Shown here piece by piece: positions 14,119 to 25,828 of a stretch of DNA of 64,000 bases. The stretch's first letter is position 1. Every line of letters starts with the position of its first letter. Origin of the DNA: Monoplex corrugatus (lineage: Eukaryota > Mollusca > Gastropoda > Littorinimorpha > Ranellidae); contig JAPXFY010000018.1 in assembly GCA_030674185.1 (NCBI GenBank), positions 42,111,932-42,175,931 on the forward strand. The letters are read 5' to 3'. The notes under the pieces were generated by a model. That model did no database searches. It saw nothing but the letters and a program-made list of their open reading frames with translations, and was not told the DNA's origin. The position numbers and the translations under genes are program-made.

Positions 14119-15127
14119 TTAGCTCTCTGGATTGCTCCCCAAGTCATTCTTTATACTTGTTCTCCTCCTTGCTGGTTCTACTTTGCTGAGGGCGCTATGA
14201 TTTGCTTTTAGGTCTTTCCATAGTTTCTCTAACCGTTGCTTCTCAAATTCCGAGGCAGCCTTCATTTGTTTCTTGACATTCCTCTTTTCCTCCGGATGTT
14301 GTCCATCTCTCATTGATGTCTGGATTTCTGAGAACGTATTTCCACCTTTGGCTGTTTGAATCCATAGGCGTCCCTATATGTTGCATATATCTCCGAATTT
14401 GGCTGATTTGTGTTCCAGTGTGCTCTTTCCTAAGAGCGGTTTTAGTTTGTAGACTATTTTTTCAGTCAGCCTCTCCCATTATTCCTGTACACATATGGGC
14501 GGAAAGGTTGAGTTTCTGGCGCTTGGCATTACGAACATATACAAATTCTTCGTTTGAATCATCAGTGTGGATGTCCTTGGCACTATGCTTTGATTCCTGG
14601 CCATGGTTTTCCGCCGTCTAATCTGCTGAGGCAGTGCGCTGTTGCTCATTCATCAGAGTCTTCATAAAGCCCAGTTTCGTCCAGTGGATGTTCATGCCAT
14701 GCGTGGTAGAGAATCTCCTTTCACATAAACACCGGAATTCCATTGTACATTTGTACATTTCCAGTCGCGATTGGGTTGGCACCGATGAACTCATTATTCT
14801 CTCCCCCTTTGAGTGAATCCTGAGAGCATCTTTCATTTATGAAAGTAGAGACAAGTTGGAGAAAAGCAAGGTGGGGAGCCAGCCCCTATAGCTTGTAAAT
14901 CTAGTCTTTCCCGGTGACATTTGATCTCTCTAGACGCCCTCTGGACTTTCCCTGGAAGTTAGTTTAATCATGTGTGAGTAGCTAAAAATCTGGGGAGAGT
15001 TAGGCAGCAAAAGGTCCCTAGAAGAGAAGAGCCCCCAGCAACTATCTCTAAGGGGACTGGGCCACATCCAAGTCACGATTCTTTGGAGCCCTTCTGTTGT
15101 CACCAAAGAGATACAGAACACGTACAT
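14119..15127 (-). pseudogene. Probable decayed retroelement fragment
   Basis: On the minus strand a set of open stretches broken by stops (about 14836 down to 14119) encodes a Cys/His-containing segment (CLCERRF ... GMNIHW, near 14730) and then a highly charged Lys/Glu-rich segment (KQRLEKLWKDLKANHS, near 14215-14260). Short Cys/His segments followed by charged linkers occur at the start of some non-LTR retroelement proteins. That family link is a pattern impression, not a demonstrated homology. No intact domain or boundary is visible. Confidence 0.3.
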
Positions 15128-15459
15128 TTATCGTTTCTATCTCACCATCATTCTTCTGCAGCATCACCCCGATACCATCGCCATCATCCAAAACCTTGTG
15201 TTGCTCGAAAAAAGGCAAACATTTAGTCTATTGTGAGTAAATGATGATAATAAAAATAAAAAGATTACACTCAGAAGATCAGCATGGTAGAAACATATAA
15301 CCACGAAAATAGTTTATAACTGGTTGATATAGGGAAAAAGCTTTGTGTACACAGGAAACAGTTGTCCAGTTGATGAAAATGTAACGCCTAATGAAATCTA
15401 CTCGGAATGTGGACATGCATTTAGTGGCTTCTTTTTCTTTCTTTCATGACACTCCGAAT

Positions 15460-15509
15460 AATAATAATAATAATTATGATAATGATAACAATACTACTAC
15501 TACTACTAT

Positions 15510-15553
<44 letters not shown>
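15460..15553. repeat. (AAT)n-(ACT)n microsatellite
   Basis: AAT repeats at 15460-15475, then about 20 ACT triplets at 15492-15553, just 75 bases upstream of the first coding exon of gene 1. Confidence 0.95.
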
Positions 15554-15627
15554 AGCTCTGACAAAGGGGAAAACCTCAACACGAACTGCTTTTTGTACTA
15601 ACATACATGTACCTGGTATTTTGCAGA

Positions 15628-16132
15628 ATGACCAAGAACCCCGAGGAAGACATCACCTCAGAAAGATCCAATGAATTTCCCACCGCAGTAGAAGAGCCCA
15701 ACAATAAAACAGAACGACCAGCAGACGTTACGTCTACCACCGACACAGAAGAAACTCCTAAAGTTGAAAATCAAGCAGAAGACGCTGCAGCCGAGAAACT
15801 AGTCAAAACTGAGGATCAAGCTGAAGACACGCCCAGTGAAACTGAACAGCCAATCAAAGGTGAGGACCAGCCAGAGGATTCAACCTGCTCCACAGAAGAA
15901 CCAGTTAAACTTGAAAATCAAGGAGAAGACACTGAGACATCAACTGACGCCAAAGACGAACGTGACAACGAGGAAGCGGAAACCAAGGACGACTACTCCT
16001 GGGACGGTGAGCCTGACCTCAGCGACATGGACAGCAAAGGGGATGGCAATGAAAATGATACCAAAATGGAAAACGCTGAAATTGATGGAGCTGCCACTGG
16101 GCTGTCCAAAACTAAAGACAAAGTAGAAGATG
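15628..16132 (+). CDS. Gene 1 coding exon A: acidic N-terminal half of a coiled-coil CaaX protein
   Basis: This exon encodes residues 1-168 plus the first base of codon 169. The start is the ATG at 15628, placed directly after a good acceptor (TATTTTGCAG, ending 15626), so at least one noncoding 5' exon is expected upstream. The chain is very rich in Glu, Asp, Thr, Lys and Pro and looks intrinsically disordered. Residues about 44-110 contain four imperfect repeats of the form V/I-K-x-E-(N/D)-Q-x-E-D. A few basic residues are interspersed, and no signal peptide or membrane segment is present. The exon ends at the donor G|GTATGT (intron from 16133) in phase 1. The open frame runs past this donor to 16269, but that tail is Pro/Ser-rich and noncoding in character. 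I do not recognise the family from this half alone. Confidence 0.75.
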
Positions 16133-18792
16133 GTATGTACTTACGTATAGAAGATGGTATGTGCTTATGGATAACTCCCCCCAACCTCACCGACGGTGTG
16201 TACGTGTATAGCTCCCCCAACCCACCCTCTCTCGCGAGCGCCGTTTCTCTATGTCTGTCTGTCTCCTGAATGTCTCTTCTGCACCCGATGTCAACCTTCC
16301 CCATAGTCCAGAACAACACCCTTGAGATATGGATAATAACAGTCAGATGGTCGACGTAGAAGTCGGTCACACTTTTTCAAAACGAACAATCATTCCCCAC
16401 CCAGTCTGTTTCAGTCGAGGAGCTGTAACTCACTTCTCGGCGAAATGGAAAAGTCAGACGATGTCATGTTTAACGTACTGGTACAACAGTACCAGAGACT
16501 TAAGCCGAGTCATCGGCTTCAAGAGCCGGGTTCGTTTTAGACATTATCAAACAACTAGTCGGTGAAAACTAAGAGACGGATCGCGAGTTCAGGGATCGTT
16601 ACGCTTTTAACGTGTTAAAACATAAGACTTCGTCAAAGTCACTATAAATAAAATAGACACGCTTTTCCTTTAAGAGTGTCGTCACCTGCTAGTGTGCAGC
16701 AACTACAAGACTCGTTTACTATCTTGAGGCGATAGAAAGAAATAAAGATTTGTCAGTTTCCCAACGTAAAATTAAAAAGTAGCGCTCAACATTGTTTCAG
16801 ACGTCTGCTGGGTGTACCTAGGCTGATTTTTCATCTGTTCCAGTGACAGTATACGAAAGTGTCGAACAAAACAAGAAACATTATCGTGGAATTTATGGTA
16901 TCTGATGTCAATGAATCGACTTAAAATTGATCAAAGACACACCGACGTGGCAAATCGGTTAATTTGATATTTTTCGGACTTTCATGTAGCACATTCTCAA
17001 GAAAATGTGTACCCTTCCCCCTTGTTAAGTGTCACTACCCTATGCCACATTAAACTTCGTTCGTTCCGTCTCTTTCACCCTCCCTCCCCCCTCTCTGGCT
17101 CTTTCTCTGTCTCTGTCTCTCTCTCTCTCTCTCCTTCCCCCCTCTCTCTCTCACTCAAAGACATACTGTCTGACACCGAACAGTTCAGTGGTGAGGATTT
17201 TATTAATATTCTTTCCAATTTAGCCTGGTGTGTGTGTGTTTGCGTGTGCTAGTGTATGTATGTGTGCGAATGTGTTTGTGAGAGAGTGGGTGGGTGGGGA
17301 GCAAAAGTATATGACAAAACATGTAAGTATTTCCATTTCTTTGAAAGCATAGCTGATTTGAAAAAAGACTTTTTCCTACTGCTTAAAGCCCAGCTGACTG
17401 TACAAAGCTATATCAGGGCTATGCCCATTTCAAAACGTACGCAATATCTGGTTGGAAAAAAAGCTGTAAAAGAAAACCAAGCACACATAATAATGCATAC
17501 GCGCACACATTCCAAGGGTATGTCCTTGGCGCTGACCACTCCGTCCAATCTATCATCAGAGGATTTATAAAACAAATAAACCTGAATACAAATGTAAACA
17601 CGACTAAGGACACCAAAGCATACATAAAAAATGACATGCATTACCTAAAATTGCTCCTGCACAGCACACTCCCTAGAACCAAACATACAGTCAGTACATA
17701 TATACCCAATTATCCAGCCTAAGTATGTAAGACCATGTAGAACACATACAGGTGAATGGATCAGTAAATCAGAAAATGATAGGAAGAGACGACAGAAAGC
17801 AAAGAAGGAAGAAAAAACCAGTGTGACAGGATAGAGGAAATTCCTAGCACAGAAGTTCCAGAAGGTGGAGATACTGTTCATATTGAAAGAGCCCTGGGCA
17901 TCCCCAAAGGGGAGGGGGGGATTTGAAAAAATGAAACAAGAAATGATATGATGAGGAATAAAACAAACTATAGTTTGCAAGCGTTGATTGGATTATGAAC
18001 TTAATGCTTTTACGAAAAAAATTAATAAAGACAGTCGTGTTCTGTGAACGGAACATGACGGCGTACAAATGTACGGCAGTCTCAACAGTGTATCGGTTTA
18101 ATGGTAACAATAAACAGAGACGACATAAAACACTTGACAACTTAGGCATGTCTTTCATGCTGTCGACTCAAGTCTAAGTATTTGATGGGTCCCACCACTG
18201 AAAAGAATTCAAGAAAAGCAACAACAAAAAACAACAACAAAAAACAACAAAAACAGTTTTAGATGTTTTAAGCTGCAAAGAAAATCGAAGAAGAGCCAAG
18301 CTGTTAAGTTATTTTTTAACCAATATTTGTACTTTAATTCGAAAGTTATTTCCAGACAACATTTGTACTGTAATTCAAAACTCTTGTCTCGTCGTTTCAT
18401 GGTTTAGCTTCTGTCATAGTAAGAAAATGCCCCGAACATTCATTTTCCAGCATGGTTGTTGTTCCACGGCAGTTCGTCGACTGTTGAGGCCAAGAGTTAC
18501 CAGCAGACATTTATTGAAAAACAAAACTAGATCGTGTGCTCAGACCAAGCTTTTCTTCTTTTTTCGCTGTCCCAATTTTATTTCATGTTTTTATGCACGT
18601 TTATTTCTGTCATACGGCCAAATTGTTTGATCTGAACGAAGTAAATGTTGTAGTTTGGTTTCAAAGAAATATTTTTGTAGTTTAGTTCAAAGAATCATTC
18701 GTACTCGAGAGTCAGAATGCGAAGTACGTCTCTTCCACACCAGAATCATGTGTTCTTATTTTAATTACTGTCGTTGTCATTATGTTATCCAG
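16133..18792 (+). other. Gene 1 intron, 2660 bp
   Basis: Phase-1 intron with a GTATGT donor and a TTATCCAG acceptor. The single base left from exon A (G) plus CT from exon B makes an Ala codon. It contains a (CT)n tract at about 17100-17155 and a copy of dispersed repeat R560 (17383-17921). A 5'-GT-rich patch lies at 17227-17275, and AAC-type A-rich sequence at 18215-18256. Confidence 0.7.
17383..17921 (+). mobile_element. Dispersed repeat R560, copy A
   Basis: An approximately 540-base repeat begins TTAAAGCCCAGCTGACTG and ends near GGGCATCCCCAAAGGGG. Nearly full-length copies lie at 55900-56506 (same strand) and 58640-59193 (opposite strand), with partial copies at 36265-36475 and 56690-56800. 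Shared internal words include TGACCACTCCGTCCAAT, GAACACATACAGGTGAATGGA and CAGAA(G/T)TTCCAGAAGGTG. I see no long open frame or clear terminal inverted repeats, so it is called a non-autonomous element of unknown class. Confidence 0.8.
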
Positions 18793-19805
18793 CTTCAGCC
18801 GCCGAGTCCAGAGTGTCTGATATGGAGGCAGGTCCTGGAGCTGATGGCAACTCAGACGTTCAGCACCCACCCACAGCAGAATCTGTGGCCCAAGCTTCAG
18901 ATGGTGAAAAGGAAGAACCAACAGAAAACGACAGTACCAAAACAAACGTTGGAGGAACAGTGGACGGCGCTATACCAGCGACTGATAACAACAATGACGA
19001 TCCTGTTGCTCACGAGAATAAATATGAAGATGACTTTTCAGAAATGTCCGAAATCTCAGACCGAGGCACAGCAGTCACAACAGCCGCTGCTCCCACCGAT
19101 GCAACTGAAGCTACACCAGGTGAGGTAGAACCCAAGCACAGCAAGTCACCAACTCCAAGCTCCAATGAAGAGGCACGAGCAGAAGCTGTAGCCGTTGTAC
19201 CAGTCCCAGCACGAAGGTCAGACGGAAGAAGTATGGTAGAAGAGCGAGGAGAATTGAGGGGTGAGGACCGCAACGAATTCCAGGCTGATGAAGGAGAAGA
19301 CGCCAGAGGTCAAGGTCAATGGAAGTCGGAGGAAGAAGTGTTCTTGCAATCGTCACTGATGAACCAGCAAGCAGAGAAGGAAGCCCTGCAAATAGCTATT
19401 GATGACAAAGTAAAAGTCCAAAAAGAATACGACGACCTGAAAGGCCGCTACGTAGGTCTAGAAGAGAGGAGCAAGCAGTGGGAGCAGAACTCAGACGGTC
19501 TAAAAGAAAAGTTACAGGAACTAACGCTTCGCATCAGTAATTTGGAAACTGAGGAGGCGCGACTCAAAGAGTTTGAACAATGGGGAAAGAATAACGAAGC
19601 CAAGGTGAAGGATCTGCAAGATCGTCTGGCAACCTTAGCGAGAGAAGATGCAGAGAAGGACATCCGCATCCAGAAACTGCAAGAGGATCTGCAGGAAACG
19701 AAGTCACGACTGGTCTCATCAGAACGTCAGGTGGCCGCCAGCAACGAAGCTATCGCTCAGCATCAGCGACACCCTCCACAGTCAAAAACCTGCACCATCC
19801 TTTAA
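18793..19805 (+). CDS. Gene 1 coding exon B (terminal): acidic linker, coiled coil, CaaX-like end
   Basis: This exon encodes residues 169-505 and the TAA stop at 19803-19805. The acceptor is TTATCCAG at 18785-18792, and the reading phase fits exon A exactly (505 + 1010 = 1515 bases = 505 codons). Residues about 169-345 continue the acidic, Ser/Thr/Pro/Ala-rich disordered region. Residues about 348-490 have heptad-like spacing of Leu, Ile and Val with many Glu, Lys, Gln and Arg, typical of a long coiled coil (for example QNSDGLKEKLQEL and EKDIRIQKLQEDLQETKSRL). The last four residues are Cys-Thr-Ile-Leu, which fit a CaaX box. A terminal Leu is generally associated with geranylgeranylation. I infer a membrane-tethered cytoplasmic scaffold-like protein. 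The family is not recognised, and a lamin is unlikely because there is no rod or tail fold. Confidence 0.8.
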
Positions 19806-20346
19806 AACACAGTAGTCGTAGATTACTGTATGTATAAGCATAATCTACTTTTGGTACCACCTTTTCTCTGTACTTTCTTACTATGTTTAGAAAGAATATC
19901 ATACAATCATCGTAGATTATTGTCGCCGCTTTTACATGCATGTTGTATAATCCCCATAAAAAGCTATTACCCTCAGAAAAAAACAACTTTTCCCCTTTTA
20001 AGAAAATGAATGAAATACTTATTCCGTTTAAAGAACCCTATCTGTTATCACGAATACATGTGGCGTAAAATATTGCAAAGACTTAAGTTTCACGCGCGCA
20101 CACAGAGCATGTAGACTTTGAATATGCAGAAGACTGATATCATTCATTGCCCATGTCATCAGTCCTCAGCCCCAAGTCTTGACCGCAATATTTCTCAGAT
20201 ATGCACGTTTTCTTGCAAACAGCATGACGGCATTTTCATGTTGAGAATTTTTTCTTCAATATGCTTGAATGATCGTCCGGATTTACCTTTTTGCTGTAAC
20301 AGCACCCTTCATTTCCTTAGTGTCGAGGTTCAGTGTCACTAACTCT

Positions 20347-20419
<73 letters not shown>

Positions 20420-20463
20420 AGAGAGAGAGAGAGAGAGACAGAGAGACAGAGAGAGACAGCGAG
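20347..20463. repeat. (GT)n-(GA)n compound microsatellite
   Basis: GT alternation at about 20347-20418, then (GA)n with GACA interruptions to about 20463. Confidence 0.95.
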
Positions 20464-22450
20464 AGCGTGTGCGGTCTATAATTAAAAGAACGCAATTGTG
20501 TGCATTTATAGATTTGTTAATTTGTTAGGATAATTGTATCAACACTGAAGTAGAAGACTGTGATATGTAAAAGAATTTTTCTCTGATTGTGATACTGCAC
20601 TAGAACTGGTACGAATTTAGATCGCGGCTTTGAATTTATTTGTAACGTCATTGCCACAGGGTAATGTTTTGATGCGTACGTGGAGAAAGCTTAACAAGAT
20701 TCTCCCACACGAAGTAAGAAAAAGTAAGTAGATAGGCCCATATTTACCATGACTGACACAGTTGTAGCGTGAGTGCTTCCTTAAGACAAGAGCCCCCACA
20801 CAAATCCACAACTATCAAGTTATTGCTGTTGTTATTTTAATACAGTTCAAGAGGCAGGTAGATCACTACTTGACAAGGCCATTCACTGACTCCAGCAACA
20901 AAATTAAGGGGACACTTCATTCCAGAACTTTGAGTTTAGCGACAAGAAGTTGGGATACAGTTGGAATTTTTTTTCATATTGGCATTGTGCTTTAGCCATC
21001 TGTTACACCAGGACTGAATTTGATCACTAGATTTCTACTACCCATCTTCCTTTAATCATGGTCTTTAGTGGCTGAATGCTATCTAGTGCTTAGGTTTTAC
21101 ATATTTAAAGGCGTTTTAATTCCCCGTTTAGACATAATAAAGTGATTTGGTATCTTGTGTCTTATAACATATAGTTAGTAGCCTGTAGTCAACTCCTCAA
21201 GTACACATATATGAGGCAATATGAGGAAAATATTGCTGATGCATCGTGGTTTTTGTACACTTCAACTTCATCGTGCAGTCCTAAAGAAATCTTCATGGTG
21301 CAATCGCGTTATCGCACAACTAACACTGACATCTAATCATGGCTATCGCAATATTTGCATTGTTTAATCGTACCTTCTGAGATCTGAATACTTTGTTTTG
21401 TAATATCTTCTTTGTATGGTATTTTCGTCGTAAATATATTTATTTTTTCACATATCAAAGGCATGTTACTTTTAATGTTGTGTGGTTTACATCAACCAAA
21501 AGAACTATTGTATTCTTGGTATTTATCATCAGGTATGTGCGTCTAAGCCACACTACAGCTGTGACTGCTTGGGAAGTTTATTGAAATATGGTGAAACATG
21601 TGTTTGTTGACGATGCTATTTGTAAGATCAGTGTACTGTTAACATTTCTAACGTTTACATACTTTTACATACTTTAACGTTTACATACTTTCCAGTATGA
21701 TGAACCTTCAAGTTCATGTCAATGTTCTTCCCCTAGTCCATGCATTGTGCACCATCATTCTGTCTTACTTGATAATTATCGATAGGCCTATATGCAGAAT
21801 GGTTGAAAATGTGTAGATAAATATGAAATAGTATAGTAAACATGTAATTTTTTGTTTTGTTTTGATTTTTCACGATCAGAATGACGATCTCCATTTAAAT
21901 ACATACCCATTCATGTGAAAATTATACAGCAATGATAATGATAATTTCAGTTGTAAAACGCAAACGGCCCTTATCGAAAACACGTCGAGGCACTTCACAA
22001 GAAGTGAACATCGTTAAACTTGAAACAAATAACACCAGATGATATCAAAATCTGAAATGAAAAGAAGTATTGGGAATCACTTGTCACAAAGAATAAAGGA
22101 GACCCAAATAATGATTATAGATCAATACAACACATCTTCACCACACATATTGATTAGGGATTGATCGTCTGTTTGTGACTGAATATTGACCAACTTCGTA
22201 TCACATGTGCAGCTTATTCAGGACTTTCAGCATTTTAAGTCTCAGACACAGAACAGTTGTCTTAGTCATTATATCAAGTAATGTGTATGACGACAGCATT
22301 TATCTATCTAGTATCAAGCTGTCTCATTATCGCACTGAAGCCTTCATTAAAAAGAAAACACTTTACATTGGTACGTGGATTGCTATAGGCCTAAGATAAA
22401 TGATTTTCTTTCAGATCGCTTAGGACTAATTTGTGTCTATTTGACAATGA

Positions 22451-22700
22451 CACTTTTTTTTATACTGTACATTGTCTTCAATAGTGAGGTTTAATATTGA
22501 CCATCTATAGTTGGCAGTAACACTTTCTTTTGTACATTGTCATCAATAGTGAGGTTTAATATTGACCATCTATAGTTGGCAGTAACACTTTCTTTTGTAC
22601 ATTGTCATCAATAGTGAGGTTTAATATTGACCATCTATAGTTGGCAGTAACACTTTCTTTTGTACATTGTCATCAATTGTGAGGTTTAATATTGACCATC
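22451..22700. repeat. Tandem repeat, 65-bp unit, 3.8 copies
   Basis: Copies begin at 22451 (70 bases, slightly diverged), 22521, 22586 and 22651 (truncated after about 50 bases). The unit runs from CACTTTCTTTTGTACATTG to CTATAGTTGGCAGTAA. The two middle copies are identical. Confidence 0.95.
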
Positions 22701-24447
22701 CCCGGAGTTACTGTTGAATTTTATCCGTATGTTAAAGATGTTAAGTATAGCTTTACACAGTGTTGATGCAATGTGCTTCCTGTACGTGTTACTCATATAA
22801 TATGCTTCCTGAATTGTACAATGTCGTTAAAAAAGAAAACAATCTTCACCCAGAGAATAAGTATGATTATTGCAGATATGATAATTAACGTGTATATTGC
22901 TTAACTGATGAATTAACGTGTATAACGCTCAACTGATTGATCCGTGCTTTTTTGTTGCACATATTATTCTAAGCAAATTATACTGTGTCTGATTGTGAGC
23001 GCTTCGTTCGTTTCGAATGTTTCGTTACTGAGTAAAATAGAGCAAATCAACAGAAAAATTATGCCCAGGCTCAGGCTCAGCTTAAAGCTACCTTATGTCT
23101 TTGTTTTACCACAACGAATATAGTGTTTAAAACACGCGAATATAACTGCATGATTGTTGCACAGAAGAGAATTAAAAGTGATCAGTATTAAAGTTGCATG
23201 GAATATATTAAAAATAGTAAACATTGAAATATCTTTTACTGGTCTACTCGTTTTATGAAGTAGACTGGTGTTTGCTTATGCTTAATTTTACACAAATAGT
23301 TATGTCATTGTGTGATTCATGTAATTCTGTGTGATAATCTTTTGTTTTTTCTGGTTGTGTAATAAACAGCCTTTTGCCGCATGTTTCGTAACCAGAGTTT
23401 TGCTGTTTTGCATATTATTGAACGCTGAGAGTTCTTGATCAAGTTGATGACTTTGTTAATAAGCCATGCAAATCATTAATATCTGAAAAATATCTATACT
23501 TGTGATATCACTCACTTTTTTTCTATCAGAAAATACTATAGGCATCTATGAACATTTTGTCTTGGTGAATAAATTGTTTTCTACAAGTTTGTGAGCTAAT
23601 CTTGTAAATAAAACAGATATTGTTAATATACAATTAAGATCAATAAATAGAGTCTGTTACATTATTTTGCTGCAACGATTTCACGTTTGAGATGAATACT
23701 ATTTTTATATTTTGCTCATGTTATTATTCATCAAAGTTTCAGTCGTTTTTGCCCCAGCCTTTCCAAATACTTTCCAGGAAATTACCAGTAGCTCTCTAAA
23801 TAGCTGTTGACTCCTGCAGAGAGTCAGGAAAAAAATCGTATTGTAAGATCTAATTCGCTGTATATGTGGATTTTTGCTTGTTTGCTTGTTTTTGTTTTGT
23901 TTTTTGGTTGTTTTTTGTTTGTTTTGTTTTTGCTTTTGTTTTTGATTTGTTTGAGCATTCTTTCGTAACTCAAGTTCATTGAACGTTATTTTTTATTGTT
24001 ATTTCTACCTTCAGTTGAAGATCTGATCAGTTCACAGGGTTGAATGTTACAAAATTTGCAATAGTGTATCTGATTGGGTGAAATTTTGTTTTCACTTACA
24101 TCATTGAACTTTTGTTTTTATTGATTATTTTTTTTACTGACTGCATAGCCTTACATTCGTGCGCGCATTTCGTCTTTTCAGTTGTAACTGAACACGTAAC
24201 TGACATGTTCATAGATATACGATATTTATATTTACAGTTTCCGTCCAAGTGCGTCTTTGTTTATTGGCGTAACTGTTTGTAACAGTATTTAACTCACGTG
24301 GATTTTGGAAATATTTATCGTCCGTTTCAATCAAATAAATGCATGATACTTTTAACACTTGTTTGTTGTTATAAAGAGTGGGTGCTTAATTGTCAGTGTC
24401 TGAACGTATGCAAGTTATTTAAAGCACAGCCGTAGAATAATGTTTCA

Positions 24448-24545
24448 TTTCCAGTTTCAGTTTTCTCAAAATGGTTTTACTGCTCTCCTATGATTCCATA
24501 TGCACTAACCCCTCCAATGCCATGTGATGGAAAGATCCAAAATAA
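24448..24545. mobile_element. SINE-like dispersed fragment S4, copy 1
   Basis: Shares CAGTTT(C)..TTCTCAA, ATTCCATATGCACT and ATGG(A)(A/G)AGATCCAAA with 57940-58085. This looks like two diverged copies of a short interspersed element. The boundaries are not clear. Confidence 0.45.
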
Positions 24546-25317
24546 TCAAGGTAACTAGCATTATCCTGCGCTTGAACTGTACATGCTGGCGAAATCCTAA
24601 GGTACTGCTTGGCTGTTATGCTTCTTAATTTACTTTTGCCAATACTTGAATCGACCTGTAAACAGTGAGTATTATTTTGAATTACATCTCCCCATTTGCA
24701 GTTCCATCCAATGCAAGTTCCCAGCCATCCACATGCAAACTTTTACAACTGTTCTTAAATTGACGAAATAATGTGTTCGTTAGTTGGCTGGAATAGACTA
24801 CATTTACCTTACCGAGGCCAGGGACCAGTTGACAATTCACTTACTAATGCTCGTTGTCACTGACAGGTAGAGCAGCACGAAGATATTCCACATTTTAAAC
24901 TGTGGACCTGCTTAGTACTAATAGTAAGGCCAATACCATGGCAACTCCATCCTATATCAAATTCTTGGAGAAAAAAAATCCCATGTCCTCCAAACGTGCA
25001 GAAAGAGCTTTGAGCACCGCTTCCGAACAGCCAGGACCCCACAGACCAGTTATTTCATAAACATTTCCAAGAACAATCACTCATCATCATGGCGCAAATT
25101 TACTCATCATCACACTCACTCTTCCATGTAGTGCCAGTATTTTTTTTACACCTCCCAAGCTCTTCATTCTTGAATTTTACAATTCATCATTGTCAAAATC
25201 CCACCATCACCTTCCCGATATTCGTATCATTTTCACTCCTATCCTCCATATCATTCTGTATACGCCTTTCTTCTTTACTCTCCTTTTTCCACACGTATAC
25301 GAGTAGCGTGTAGCCAA
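24546..25317. other. Intergenic, no gene recognised
   Basis: No convincing exon. The sequence is moderately AT-rich with short frames. The 74-codon plus frame at 25089-25313 is Ser/Phe-rich and has no support. Confidence 0.5.
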
Positions 25318-25828
25318 AACAGCATTCAAGAAGATGAAAAGCATTCTTACCAACAAATGCCTATCAATTAACATCAGGAAGAGAGTTCTTGAATGTTATA
25401 TAGAACCGATAATGTTATACGATTGTGAGGCGTGGACAGTCTACACGCAAATCCAGAACAAGATTTAGGCAGCCGTTGGTTTCTAAGAAGAATGTTGAGA
25501 GTTCATGGACAGCAAAGAAAACGAACGAGACAGTCATGATGGAGGCAGATACAACAAGATCATTCATACTGAAGATTAGGAAAAGACAGACAACATTTTT
25601 AGGCCATTTTATGAGGAAAGGGGAATTAGAGCACCTGGTCACAACAGGAAAACTGGAGGGAAAGCGAGCACCAGGTAGACCTAGAGAGAAAATATTGAAT
25701 GGACTTGCAGGGTGGCTGAGGACAGAGAGGGTGGAAGATGTGCTTGCGGCAACAAGGGACAGATACATATAGAGGGCCATGATCGCCAACGCCGTGCGGC
25801 AAGGCACATGATGATGATGATGATGATT
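25318..25828 (+). pseudogene. LINE-A 3' end, copy 1 (non-LTR retrotransposon fragment)
   Basis: A 5'-truncated, frameshifted end of a non-LTR reverse-transcriptase protein. An upstream part reads like RKRVLECYIEPIMLYDCEAW, and the downstream part ends in a Gly-Lys-x-Glu-Gly-Lys-Arg-x-x-Gly-Arg segment followed by a Trp-containing tail and Arg-Gln-Gly-Thr. The stop codon lies in the first ATGATG of a terminal (ATG)n tail at 25807-25828. Related copies sit at 37050-37340, 50510-50955, 55921-55982 and 62828-63220. Such C-terminal segments are common in decayed invertebrate LINEs. The precise clade cannot be fixed by eye. Confidence 0.85.

Larger units (their letters stand above)
19806..24447 (+). 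other. AT-rich stretch after gene 1; possible long 3' UTR, no other gene
   Basis: About 4.6 kb downstream of the gene 1 stop has almost no microsatellite or retroelement content apart from 20347-20460 and 22451-22700, and no credible exon. The first canonical AATAAA on the plus strand is at about 21136-21141. Others lie at 22092, 23361 and 23607. Part of this stretch may be 3' UTR, but only transcript data can set the end. Confidence 0.4.

Noticed and set aside
16133..16269. Read-through end of gene 1 exon A (protein stopping at 16269)
   Set aside because: The donor at 16133 joins in perfect phase to a coiled-coil exon. The read-through tail is low-complexity. An alternative short isoform cannot be excluded.
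25425..25772. Independent 115-codon protein gene
   Set aside because: It matches the C-terminal end of LINE-A found at four other places in the window and is frameshifted.
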